Origin: Gottschalkia acidurici 9a
GTDB taxonomy: Bacteria > Bacillota > Clostridia > Tissierellales > Gottschalkiaceae
Length of the DNA: 64,000 bases
NCBI RefSeq assembly: GCF_000299355.1
Contig: NC_018664.1
Location: 248,001 to 312,000 of the forward strand
Reading direction: 5' to 3'
The notes under the pieces were generated by a model, which ran no database searches, was not told the origin of the DNA, and was given only the letters and a program-made list of their open reading frames with translations. Positions 52,710-62,200 of this stretch are shown in pieces. Made by a program: the position numbers and the translations under genes. Each line of letters opens with the position of its first letter. Within the stretch, counting starts at the first letter, position 1.

Positions 52710-54668
52710 TATAGCTATAAATAATGTGAAGGGGAACTTATATAGATATATAATGTATTATTTAAGCAATTCCTTTGCAGTAAGTGCATTTTTTTATTTG
52801 CTAATTTCATATTTCATCCATCTTTAACCAGCGATACTATTGCTCAAAGTGAAACTATTAAGCTAGGAGCCGTACAGGGTATGATAGCTAGTCAAATCAT
52901 AATAGTAATATTTTCAATACTATTTGTAAGCTATTCTACATCTATATTTATAAAGTCAAGGGGAAAAGAGTTTGGACTTCTATCATTGTTTGGAATGACT
53001 AAAAGTCAAATAAGAAAATATGTTTTAATAGAAAATACTATAATATCTATATTATCTTTAGTAACAGGATTAGTGACAGGAGTTATTTTTCTAAAATTGT
53101 TTCTTATGATAATGGAGGTATTTTTAGATGCAGAAATGCTGTTTAATGTATCATTAAAAGCAGTAGGAATTACTTCTCTGATATTCTTAGCTCTATTTGA
53201 AATAATAAGTGCCATCATGACTTTTCAAATAAAGGGAAAAGAAATATCTCAACAATTAAAGTCTGATAAAGTACCTAAAGTAGTACCTGAGTTTTCTAAA
53301 ACGAAAGCAATATTAGGAATAGCACTTATAGTAGTTGGATATATAGTAGCCTGGAATGCATATGATGTAGTTGTGATAATAGCTATGTTACCAGTAATAT
53401 TTATAGTGTCCATAGGAACGTATTTTACATTTACTCAGCTTAGCATAGCAGTTGCCAATAAAATTCTTAAAAGCAAAAAAGTACTATATAATAAAATAAA
53501 TATTGTTGCTTTTTCTCAAATGATATTTAAACTTCAAGATACAGCGAAAGTACTTTTTTTAGCATCCATATTAGGAGCTATTACAGTTACAGCTACGGAA
53601 ACAATGTACTCTCTTTTACAAGAAGCAACTATGATGACTGAAGAGGTTGGCAATCAAGATATTACCTTATTTAGAGAAAAAGAAAATGTAAGAGATAAAC
53701 AATCTATAGTAATGATAGAAGAGATACTTAAAAAGCATAAAGTAAGTATAATGGAGTCTAGAGAAGTAGAAGGTATTATAGCTAAGAATGAAACTGCACA
53801 AGAAATAAAGGGAAATAACTCTAGAGAAACTATAGAGAATTTTCTTTTAATATCTAACTCAAAATATAATGAGCTTGCTAAATCACTAGGAAAAGAGCAA
53901 ATAAAAGTTAACGAAAATGAAGTGGTTTACAACTATCCATATAAATATTTATCAGGAGTAGAATTAAATGAAAAAAATAAGATATTTAAAAATAATAAAC
54001 TAAAAATAAATCTAAATGGCGAGTCAAAGGAATTTAATCTGGATAAAGAGATATATGAAAATCTTAGTAGACTAAGCATGAAAGGATATAGTCATATTCT
54101 TGTGATGAATGATTCTGAGTTTAACGATATATCTCAGAAAACTAAAGATGAAAATAAAGTCTTATATAATGAGATAAAGTTAGATAACTGGAGACAGTCT
54201 TACAATGCTTCAAAAGAAATAGGAGAAGTATTAGGAGAAAAGTATCAGGATAATTATTATTCAAAATCTATAGTATATAGAATGATAAGAAATAGTTTTG
54301 GAATGAGTTTATTTATAGGATTCTTTATAGCATTCTTATTCCTTATTGCGGCAGGAAGTATAATATACTTTAAGTTATTTAATGAGTTAAAACAAGATAG
54401 TATGGAATACAATATTTTAAGAAAAATAGGAACTACTAGAAGTGAGATAAATAGAATTATAACTAAACAAATAGCAGTTATTTTCTTCCTACCATTTTTA
54501 GTAAGTACATCACACTCACTATTTGCATTAAAATCATTATCAAATTTAATGGGCAGAAATCTTTTTACTAATGGAATTTTAGTAGCAATAGGATATTTAG
54601 TTTTTCAGATAGGATATTTTTTCATAATAAGAGGCATGTATATAAAAAGAATAAAATGTATGGAGTAG
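52696..54668 (+). CDS. BceB-type ABC transporter permease, frame break near the N-terminus
   Basis: ATG 52696 (after CGGAGGTGGG) begins MKISNIAINNVKGNLYRYIM and runs into a stop at 52828-52830; the family continues in another frame from about 52790 (NFIFHPSLTSDTIAQSE, then QIIIVIFSILFVSYSTSIFIKSRGKEFGLLSLFGMTK) to 54668. One extra T in the T7 run at 52789-52795 would fuse them into a protein of about 657 residues, the normal BceB length, with ten helices: a FtsX-like block of four near the N-terminus, a large extracellular domain between TM7 and TM8 (about 290-520), and final helices. The full protein is probably made if the shift is a sequencing error. Confidence 0.82.
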
Positions 54669-54718
54669 AATATATCTGTCGCTGTAGAATAAAACTACAG
54701 TGGCAGATATATTTTTTA
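54669..54718 (+). terminator. Terminator after bceB-like gene
   Basis: ATATATCTGTCGCTGTAG (54670-54687) pairs with CTACAGTGGCAGATATAT (54695-54712), with one or two wobble pairs, then TTTTT. Confidence 0.92.
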
Positions 54719-54783
54719 TTAATTTTGCTTATAATAACAAATCATTTATAATATAGATATATTAAATACAAGGAGTTGTTAAG

Positions 54784-55200
54784 ATGAAGGATGCAGGAAT
54801 AGAAGTCGCAAAAGCGGCTATAAAAATAGCTATGTCAACTAGAGGAGAAGAAGTTGAACTTATAAAAGAGTTTAAGAAACAAAATATTTTAGGTGCAGGA
54901 GTAGATATTGGAGGAGATTTGGTAGCTTCTATACCTAAGATAATAGAGAGAGCTGTAGTTGCTTCAAGACGTAGTGGAGTAACAAAGGAGTGCTTTGTAC
55001 ATGATGGAGCAGTAGCAGGGGCTACAAGAGAAGCTATAATACAAGTATCTTCTAAGACTATAGGTCTAAATATAGGCGGTAAAATAGGTATAGCTAGATG
55101 CAAAGGACATCTAACAGTATGTATTTTTCTAAGCGTTGGATTACTTCATTTAGATGAAGTGGTAGTAGGAATAGGTCATAGGTCAATATCAGATAATTAG
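54784..55200 (+). CDS. hutP: HutP family RNA-binding antiterminator
   Basis: 138 residues with the family core ECFVHDGAVAGATREAIIQVSSKTIGLNIGGKIGIARCKGHLTV followed by VGLLHLDEVVVGIGHRSI. In B. subtilis HutP binds histidine and Mg2+ as a hexamer and recognises NAG triplets in hut mRNA, letting transcription proceed. Here no hut gene lies next to it; instead a structured leader with UAG repeats and an ABC transporter follow. The conserved histidines of the ligand site appear kept (FVHDGAV, HLDEV). ATG 54784 follows AAGGAGTTGTT. Confidence 0.92.
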   Translation: MKDAGIEVAKAAIKIAMSTRGEEVELIKEFKKQNILGAGVDIGGDLVASIPKIIERAVVASRRSGVTKECFVHDGAVAGATREAIIQVSSKTIGLNIGGKIGIARCKGHLTVCIFLSVGLLHLDEVVVGIGHRSISDN

Positions 55201-55277
55201 TTATTTTGAAGAATCTGGGAAAGGCGTGCCGTATATTGACTTGCAAAGGTTTTTTATATATAATTTCAGGTATATAA

Positions 55278-55355
55278 AAAGTACGGTGGGATAGGTAGCG
55301 ACCCTGTACTTTATCACTTTATAGTGATAAAAATTGTAGTATTGTAGTATAGTAG
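55278..55355 (+). promoter_or_regulatory. Structured leader with UAG triplets before the ABC transporter operon
   Basis: Two hairpins: AAAGTAC (55278-55284) with GTACTTT (55306-55312), enclosing GGG/CCC pairing; and TTATCACT (55311-55318) with AGTGATAA (55323-55330). They overlap by two bases, so they may compete. Right after come three TAG triplets spaced eight bases apart (55337, 55345, 55353). No T-run follows, so this is not a plain terminator. UAG arrays are the type of site used by HutP; the link is inference. Confidence 0.45.
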
Positions 55356-55390
55356 GTTTCAAAATAAAAATATTTAGGAGTGACGGTAGA

Positions 55391-56437
55391 ATGGTAAATA
55401 AGTTTAAAAGACTAGGAAAAAAAGCTGTAGCACTAGCCCTAACATCAGCCCTAGCTGGAACTATGTTGGTAGGGTGTGGAAATGGAAGCACAGATACTAG
55501 TGAAAAAGCATCAAATAATAATGCACAAGATAAAGTGATAAAGATAGGTATATCTCAAGTCATATCACACGGTGCTCTAGATTCTACTAGAGAGGGATTT
55601 GTGGCAGCACTTGAGGAAAAAGGATACAGGGATGGAGAAAAAATAAAAATAGATTTGCAAAATGCTCAAGGAGATTCAGCGACTATGCAAACTATAGCAC
55701 AAAACTTTGTAGCAGATAAAAAAGATTTGCTATTAGGTATAGGTACACCTTCAGCACAAGCGTTATACAATGCAACTAAGGACACACCAATTCTTATAAC
55801 AGCAGTAACTGATCCAGTAGGAGCTGGACTTACAAAATCAATGGAAAAACCTGAGACTAATGTTACAGGAACTTCAGATGCATTAGATTTAAAATTACAA
55901 TTTGAACTACTTAAAAAGCTAGCACCAAATGCTAAGAATATAGGAGTACTATATACTACTAGTGAATCAAACTCAGAAGTACAATTAAAAGAAATAAAAG
56001 CAAAAGCGCCTGAATTTGGTTTTAAAATAGTTGAGGCTGGTGTTGCAACTACTAATGATGTAGCACAATCATTAGAACATATAATAGGAAAAATAGATGC
56101 TATGTATATACCAACAGACAATATCATAGTTAATTCAATGCCTTTAATATACTCTAAAACTATAGATAAAAAAATACCTATAATAGGATCAGAAAAAGGT
56201 CAAGTAGAGAATGGAGCGTTAGCTACGGAAGGAATTGACTACTATAAACTAGGATATCAAACAGGACTTATGGCAGTAGAAATATTAGAAGGAAAGAAAC
56301 CAGCTGATATGCCTGTTCAAACAGCTAATGAATATATATTAAATGTTAATAAAGAAACTTTAGGAAAATTATCAATAGAATTACCTGAAGAATTAAAAGC
56401 AAAAGCAGAAATGATAGGAAGTGTGAAAGGTGATTAG
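55391..56437 (+). CDS. ABC transporter substrate-binding lipoprotein (PF04392 type)
   Basis: 348 residues. Lipoprotein signal with lipobox GTMLVGC (Cys about residue 29), then a two-lobed periplasmic-binding fold: IKIGISQVISHGALDSTREGFVAALEEKGY, LLLGIGTPSAQALYNATKDTPILITAVTDPVGAGL, NIGVLYTTSESNSEVQLKEIK and YIPTDNIIVNS. This is the ABC_sub_bind family; members transport tryptophan or other small compounds (TrpX in streptococci). ATG 55391 follows TAGGAG. It overlaps the permease gene by eight bases. A leader with hairpins precedes it. Confidence 0.9.
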   Translation: MVNKFKRLGKKAVALALTSALAGTMLVGCGNGSTDTSEKASNNNAQDKVIKIGISQVISHGALDSTREGFVAALEEKGYRDGEKIKIDLQNAQGDSATMQTIAQNFVADKKDLLLGIGTPSAQALYNATKDTPILITAVTDPVGAGLTKSMEKPETNVTGTSDALDLKLQFELLKKLAPNAKNIGVLYTTSESNSEVQLKEIKAKAPEFGFKIVEAGVATTNDVAQSLEHIIGKIDAMYIPTDNIIVNSMPLIYSKTIDKKIPIIGSEKGQVENGALATEGIDYYKLGYQTGLMAVEILEGKKPADMPVQTANEYILNVNKETLGKLSIELPEELKAKAEMIGSVKGD

Positions 56438-57344
56438 TTATTTATTAAGCACATTAGAGCAAGGACTTATATTTGGAATAATGGTTCTTGGAGTATATAT
56501 AACCTATAAAATATTAGACTTTCCAGACTTATCAGTTGATGGAAGCTTCCCTTTGGGAGCTTCCGTTACTGCTTATTGTCTTACACAAGGAATGAATCCT
56601 TTTTTAGCAATAATATTATCTATAATGGCAGGAGTAATAGCAGGATATGTAACTGGATTTCTTCATGTTAGATTAAGAATTACAAATTTATTATCTGGAA
56701 TTATAGTTATGACAGGGCTTTATTCTATAAATTTAAGAATAATGGGTAAACCAAATACATCGTTATTTAATGTTAAGAGTATTTTTTCATATGACCTTCC
56801 TTCAATAGACTTTCTAGGATATAACATAGTTCCACTTATAATAATCTTGGTAATTGTAGCTGTAGTTAAGATTCTACTAGACTTATATTTATCTACAAAG
56901 TCTGGATTTGTATTAAGAGCTACAGGAGACAACCCTCAGTTGGTAACTTCTTTAGGAGTAGATATCGGAAAGGCTAAAATATTAGGAGTTGCAATTTCAA
57001 ATGGACTAGTTGCATTATCTGGATCAATACTTGCTCAAAGGAATAGCTTTGCAGATGTTGGAATGGGAACAGGTGTTATAGTTATAGGACTAGCTTCTAT
57101 AATTATAGGAGAGGCTATGTTTAGTAGACTTAGAGCTGTAAAAATCACTATGGCAGTACTAGTAGGATCTATCGTATATAAATACTGTATAGCTTTAGCA
57201 CTTAAATTAGGATTTGATGCTAATGATTTAAAACTTATTACTGCGATAATAGTTATAATACTTCTAGGAATTAATAATAGAGGAGATATATTTAAAGGAC
57301 TCTTTAAGAAATCTGCTAAAAGTAGAGGTGAGTCTAATGCTTAA
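56430..57344 (+). CDS. ABC transporter permease (branched-chain/TrpY type)
   Basis: 304 residues, about nine hydrophobic helices, of the BPD_transp_2 type. Family stretches: GLIFGIMVLGVYITYKILDFPDLSVDGSFPLGASVTA and the loop TKSGFVLRATGDNPQLVTSLGVDIGKAKILGVAISNGLVALSG broken by usual variation, then VGMGTGVIVIGLASIIIGEA. GTG 56430 overlaps the end of the binding protein gene, and the ATPase gene starts eight bases before its stop, so the three genes are one operon. Confidence 0.93.
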   Translation: MISYLLSTLEQGLIFGIMVLGVYITYKILDFPDLSVDGSFPLGASVTAYCLTQGMNPFLAIILSIMAGVIAGYVTGFLHVRLRITNLLSGIIVMTGLYSINLRIMGKPNTSLFNVKSIFSYDLPSIDFLGYNIVPLIIILVIVAVVKILLDLYLSTKSGFVLRATGDNPQLVTSLGVDIGKAKILGVAISNGLVALSGSILAQRNSFADVGMGTGVIVIGLASIIIGEAMFSRLRAVKITMAVLVGSIVYKYCIALALKLGFDANDLKLITAIIVIILLGINNRGDIFKGLFKKSAKSRGESNA

Positions 57345-58128
57345 AGTAAATAATCTTGTAAAAGTATTCAATAAAAATACTGTGAATGAAAATGTAATAT
57401 TCAATAATTTTTCAATAGAAATAAATAAGGGTGACTTTATTACTATAATAGGAAGTAATGGAGCGGGAAAATCTACTCTTTTAAATGTAATTTCAGGTGT
57501 ACTTTCAATGGATGAAGGGACGTTAATATTAGATGGGAAGGATATAACTAATCTTCCGGAGTACAAACGAACTAGACAAATCGCTAGAGTATTTCAAGAT
57601 CCATCTAAAGGAGTTTCTCCTTCAATGAGTATACTTGAAAATATGTCTATGGCATATAATAAGGGTAAAACTTTTGGATTAACTAGAGGTGTAAGTAAAA
57701 AAAATATAGGCTTATTTAAAGAGTTAGTTTCAACTTTAAATTTAGGATTAGAAAATAAGATGGATGAAAAGGTAGGATTGCTATCTGGAGGACAAAGACA
57801 ATCACTATCGTTAATAATGTCTACGATGTGCAGACCTAAAGTTCTTCTATTAGATGAGCATACAGCAGCATTAGACCCTAAAACTTCAGCTAGAATAATA
57901 GAGCTTACATCTGAAATAGTAAATAGAGACAATATTACTACAATGATGGTTACTCATGATTTAAGTCATGTTACTAAGCTTGGTAATAGAGTAATAATGA
58001 TGCATAGGGGAAATGTTGTATTAGATATTAGAGGGGAAGAAAAGAAAGCATTGACTGTAGAAAAACTACTTTCTAGCTTTGATGATGTTCAAGGAATGCT
58101 ATCAGACAGAACTTTATTATCTAAGTAG
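57337..58128 (+). CDS. ABC transporter ATPase (TrpZ type)
   Basis: 263 residues. Walker A GSNGAGKSTLLNVISG, Q-loop FQDPSKGVSPSMSILENM, signature LLSGGQRQSLSLIMSTM, Walker B VLLLDEHTAALDPKT, H-loop VTHD. The DEHTAALDP form instead of DEPT is common for this subfamily. ATG 57337 is well spaced from AGAGGTG at 57324-57330, while GTG 57328 is inside that site. It closes the three-gene transporter unit; a terminator follows at 58180. Confidence 0.94.
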   Translation: MLKVNNLVKVFNKNTVNENVIFNNFSIEINKGDFITIIGSNGAGKSTLLNVISGVLSMDEGTLILDGKDITNLPEYKRTRQIARVFQDPSKGVSPSMSILENMSMAYNKGKTFGLTRGVSKKNIGLFKELVSTLNLGLENKMDEKVGLLSGGQRQSLSLIMSTMCRPKVLLLDEHTAALDPKTSARIIELTSEIVNRDNITTMMVTHDLSHVTKLGNRVIMMHRGNVVLDIRGEEKKALTVEKLLSSFDDVQGMLSDRTLLSK

Positions 58129-58179
58129 CCAAAAAGAAGTAAAGTTTCTTACAAGTAAAGTTAAATTTATTCATTATGA

Positions 58180-58228
58180 GGCACTATATGTATTAATAAA
58201 ATCAACATGCATATAGTGTCTTTATTAT
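58180..58228 (+). terminator. Terminator after the ABC transporter operon
   Basis: GCACTATATG (58181-58190) pairs with CATATAGTGT (58210-58219) with one G-T pair, then CTTTATTATG. Moderately strong. Confidence 0.7.
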
Positions 58229-58273
58229 GTTTATGTTAATATATTATATAAACTTAAAATTGGGAGGAAAAAA

Positions 58274-58954
58274 ATGTTAGGAGTCATAGTAAATGTCTTA
58301 GCAATTATTGTAGGAGGAACTTTGGGTCTTATATTTAAAAGATTTATAAAAGAATCTTATAAAGAGACTATTATGAACGGATTAGGGCTTTCGGTAATAA
58401 TAATGGGTATTATGAGTGCCATTAAATCTAAAGAGTTCTTATTAGTAATAGTGAGTATCGTACTTGGAAGTTTAATAGGTGAAATACTAGATATAGAAGG
58501 AAAACTTAATAAACTTGGAGAGTTTATGGGTAGTAAATTTAGCAAAGATAGCTCTAATGACTCTAGTTTTTCAAAAGCATTTGTGACAACTTCACTTATA
58601 TTTTGTGTAGGAGCTATGGGTATCTTGGGTTCTCTTGAAAGTGGATTGTCTGGAAACCATCAAACTTTATATGCTAAATCTATTTTAGATGGAGTTTCAT
58701 CTACTATATTTAGTTCCACTCTAGGGATAGGAGTATTATTTTCAACTATACCAGTACTGATATATCAAGGGTCAATAGTACTTGCTGCATCACTTATAAA
58801 GGGTTTTCTAACAGACCCAATGATAACGGAAATATCAGCAGTAGGTGGAATACTTATAATAGCCATAGGACTTAATGTACTAAATATAAAAAATATAAAA
58901 ATAGGAAATATGTTGCCGTCTATATTAATACCTGTAATATATTTTATGTTCTAA
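58274..58954 (+). CDS. DUF554 membrane protein (YdfK-like)
   Basis: 226 residues with about seven hydrophobic segments and the DUF554 hallmarks VIVNVLAIIVGGTLGLIFKR at the N-terminus, a central FVTTSLIFCVGAMGILGSLESGL and GVLFSTIPVLIYQG, and the last ISAVGGILIIAIGLNVLNI. The family is common in Firmicutes; its function is unknown, transport having been proposed. ATG 58274 follows TGGGAGGAAA. Single gene with a strong terminator behind. Confidence 0.92.
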   Translation: MLGVIVNVLAIIVGGTLGLIFKRFIKESYKETIMNGLGLSVIIMGIMSAIKSKEFLLVIVSIVLGSLIGEILDIEGKLNKLGEFMGSKFSKDSSNDSSFSKAFVTTSLIFCVGAMGILGSLESGLSGNHQTLYAKSILDGVSSTIFSSTLGIGVLFSTIPVLIYQGSIVLAASLIKGFLTDPMITEISAVGGILIIAIGLNVLNIKNIKIGNMLPSILIPVIYFMF

Positions 58955-59015
58955 AGTATACTTATACTAAATTCATTCATTAAAGAAAGTTAACTATAAA
59001 AATCCATAGATATAA

Positions 59016-59050
59016 TAAAAATCCCTCAATTTAAATTGAGGGATTTTTAT
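59016..59050 (+). terminator. Terminator after the DUF554 gene
   Basis: A near-perfect palindrome centred at about 59032 (AAAATCCCTCAATTT with its reverse complement), with A-run before and T-run after, so it could end transcripts in both directions. Confidence 0.9.
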
Positions 59051-59113
59051 TTTCGTCTAAAATAACTTGAATAATATGAAATGGATTAAATAACTTATAT
59101 AGAAACAAAAGTA

Positions 59114-59152
59114 AAATTGTTCAGAAATTGTTCAGATGGGTTTTGGTAGAAT
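59114..59152 (+). promoter_or_regulatory. Adhesin promoter region with 11-base direct repeat
   Basis: AATTGTTCAGA occurs at 59115-59125 and again at 59126-59136, directly repeated with a period of 11 bases. It overlaps the place of the -35 for a TAGAAT -10 at 59147-59152. PhoB/OmpR-type regulators bind such 11-base repeats on one DNA face and replace the -35. No regulator is identified. Confidence 0.5.
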
Positions 59153-59289
59153 TTAGATAACAATTTAAAAAGGAGGGGACAAAGCTTCATAAGGTTAAGG
59201 GTTTGTCTTGAATAAGTTACTTTATAATCATAGAAATAATCATAACTATAAACCTGTAGATGCTAACTAATATATAAAGGAGGATTGAA

Positions 59290-62200
59290 TTGAAGTTTAT
59301 TAAAAATAAGAGGTTTAACCTGCATATTATTATCATGATTATAGCGCTAGTACTCCAACTAGTAGCTCCTACTTTTAGTTACAATTCATTTGCAGAATCA
59401 GTAAATTCTGAAGTTAACGAGTCTAATGATAACTTAGACTTAGAGGAAGAAGATGTAGCTAAAGATACGGAGATTGATAATTCAGAACTAGAAAGTGAAC
59501 CACCAGAAGGTGAGGATGATTCAGAAGAATCTACAGTGGGGAAATTTACAAGTGAAGAGTATAGTGAAGAAGAAACTATAGAAGAAAAGGATATTCAAGT
59601 TCCAAATGACTTGGGTTTAATGAACTATGATATCAATAGCTTATTAGAATCCCCGAAGTATATTGATTCTATAAAGAACGTAAAGTTAAGCTATTATAGC
59701 AATGGCAAGGAAATAGTGCTAAATCCAGATGAACCTTTAGATCAGAATGTAGAAGTTAAAATATCGTATATTTGGGAACTATCAGATCAAGAAAAAGTTA
59801 ATGATGGTGACTATACAGAGGTTAAACTACCAGATATATTTGAAATCTACAATGAAGTGAATGGACGGCTTTCTGTATCAGGTGGAGAGTCTGCCGGAAC
59901 TTATAAGCTTAGCAAAGATGGAACTCTTAGACTGACATTTAATGATTACGCAGATAATTTATATGGCGTGGAGGGGTACGTAAACTTTGAGACTTCTTTT
60001 GATAGAGGAAACTTAAAAGGAGAAAATCCTAAGGTAATAAAGTTTCCAATAAATGAATCTCAAACTACAGGTATTACAATTAAATTTAAACCCAATAATG
60101 TATCTGGGCCGGTGCAAAAATCAGGAGTACCTAATAAAACTGTAAATGCTAATGAGATAACTTGGACTATAGATGTAAATAAGTCTTTAAATGGGGTTAA
60201 AAATGCATTAATAGAAGATACATTTGATACAGGTATGAGTTTCAAAACAGGCTCCATGAGAATTAATAAATTAAAAGTGGACTTAGATGGAAAGGCTACA
60301 CTAGGAGAGGAAATCTCAGGATTGACTCCGCAGATATCTGGAGATGGATTTACCTTAAATCTCGGAGATATAAGTGATGCATACAGAATAGAGTACAAAA
60401 CGGAAATAGAAGATTTTGAAAAGACCAGTTTCAAAAATGTTGCAAAGTTTAATGGTGGATCATCTAGTCCTACAGTAACTATAAATAGGGGTAGTGTGAT
60501 AGAGAAAAATGGAGAGACAGACAGAAGTTTTAATGCTGATAAGATTACATGGACGGTGTATGTAAACAAATCAGAATCTAAAATAAATAGTGGTGTTCTT
60601 ACAGATATTTATGGAGAAGGACTAAAATTAAATGAAAGTACTGTGAAAGTTTATGAACTAACTTTAGACAACAATGGTAATGAGAATAGTGCGAATCAAA
60701 TAACTACAGGATTCACTAAAAATCATTATGAAAATGAAAAGAAACTTGAAATAGAATTCGGTGGAGAAATAAATAAGGCATATAAGATAATATACGAGAC
60801 TGAAATAATAGATAAAGAAAAAACATCATTTAAAAACAATGCAGAATTTGAGGGTGGAAAAGTTTCTAAGACTATAAATATAAGTATAGGTGAGAAACTG
60901 AAAAAATCAGGAACTGCAAATATAAGCTACAATGATGCGAAGTATATTAATTGGACTATTGATATGAACGGAAGAGAGCTTTCTATAAACGATGCACAAC
61001 TTATCGATATTATAGGAAATGGTCTAGAATTAGTACCAGGAACAATAACAGTTAAAGAAATAAGTTATTCTAGTAATGGGAGTGTAAATGTCGGAAGTAA
61101 CGTTACTACTAGCTTTACAATAAATGAAAATAGTGATAAGAAGGGATTTAACCTAAAGCTAGGAGATATAAATAAGGCATATAGGATAGAATATGAAACA
61201 AAAATTACAGATCATGATAGTTTATCTATATATGAAAATGATGTTAATTTAAGTGGAGTTGGTATAGGGATAGACAAGAAAGCTACAGTAACACCAACTA
61301 TACAAAACACTTTTGAAAAGAGTGGAAGAGGCATAGATTATTCAAATAATACTATGTCATGGAGAATTAGAGTAAATCCTACTAAGGTTGGTATAAAAGG
61401 ACTTACTATAACGGATACATTCCCCAAAGATGGTCTTAAGATGTTAGAAGATACTCTGATTGTTAAAAAAGGAAGCACTACTCTTACTGAAGGGACAGAA
61501 TATACTATTGAGGCTACAGATGATGATTGGAAGAAAGGTTTTATATTGAAATTTAACAACTATGAAGTAAATGAAGCAATATATGAAATAACATATAAAA
61601 CTGAATTTGATCGTCCTTCACATAAAGATTATAGGGAGAATGCACTAAACGGAAAGTTAAGATATGAGAATACTGCAAGCTTTGCATGGGAAGGTGGTTC
61701 AACATCTAGAAATGCAAATCAAACTATAATTGACGTAGCAGGAAATAATGGTGAAAAATCAGGTAGGCTTATGAGTCGTGAATCTAAAGAGATTGAGTGG
61801 ACTGTAGATCTTAACTATTTGTCTGAAAATTTAGGCTCAATAACTTTAAATGATAATATATCAGATGATCAAGAATTGATTACTGACTCTATAGAAATCT
61901 ATGAATATAGTGTTGTCAGTACTGGAGACAGGACTCGTGGAAATTCAGTAGATAAAAGTGAATATGAAATAAATACTAACAATAAAAAAGGTTTTGATAT
62001 TACATTTAAAGACGTAAATAAGCCTTATAGAGTAGTGTTTAAGACTAAAATTATCAAATCTATAACACAAAGTAATTATGAGAATACTGCTAATGTAGGT
62101 AATATTGGATATTCAGCTTCAGTAAGCTACAATGATTCAGAAAAGTTTGTAGAAAAGTCAGGAAAGCAAAATGGTAAAAATATAGATTGGAAAATTGATG

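Noticed and set aside
55281-55312. Possible T-box element before the ABC transporter
   Set aside because: GGTGGGATAGGTAGCG only loosely recalls the AGGGTGGNACCGCG core, with no specifier stem and no following terminator T-run.
59153-59290. Possible c-di-GMP riboswitch before the adhesin gene
   Set aside because: Adhesin genes of clostridia are often under such riboswitches, but none of the conserved GEMM or c-di-GMP-II blocks is present; only a weak GACAAA/TTTGTC pairing is seen.
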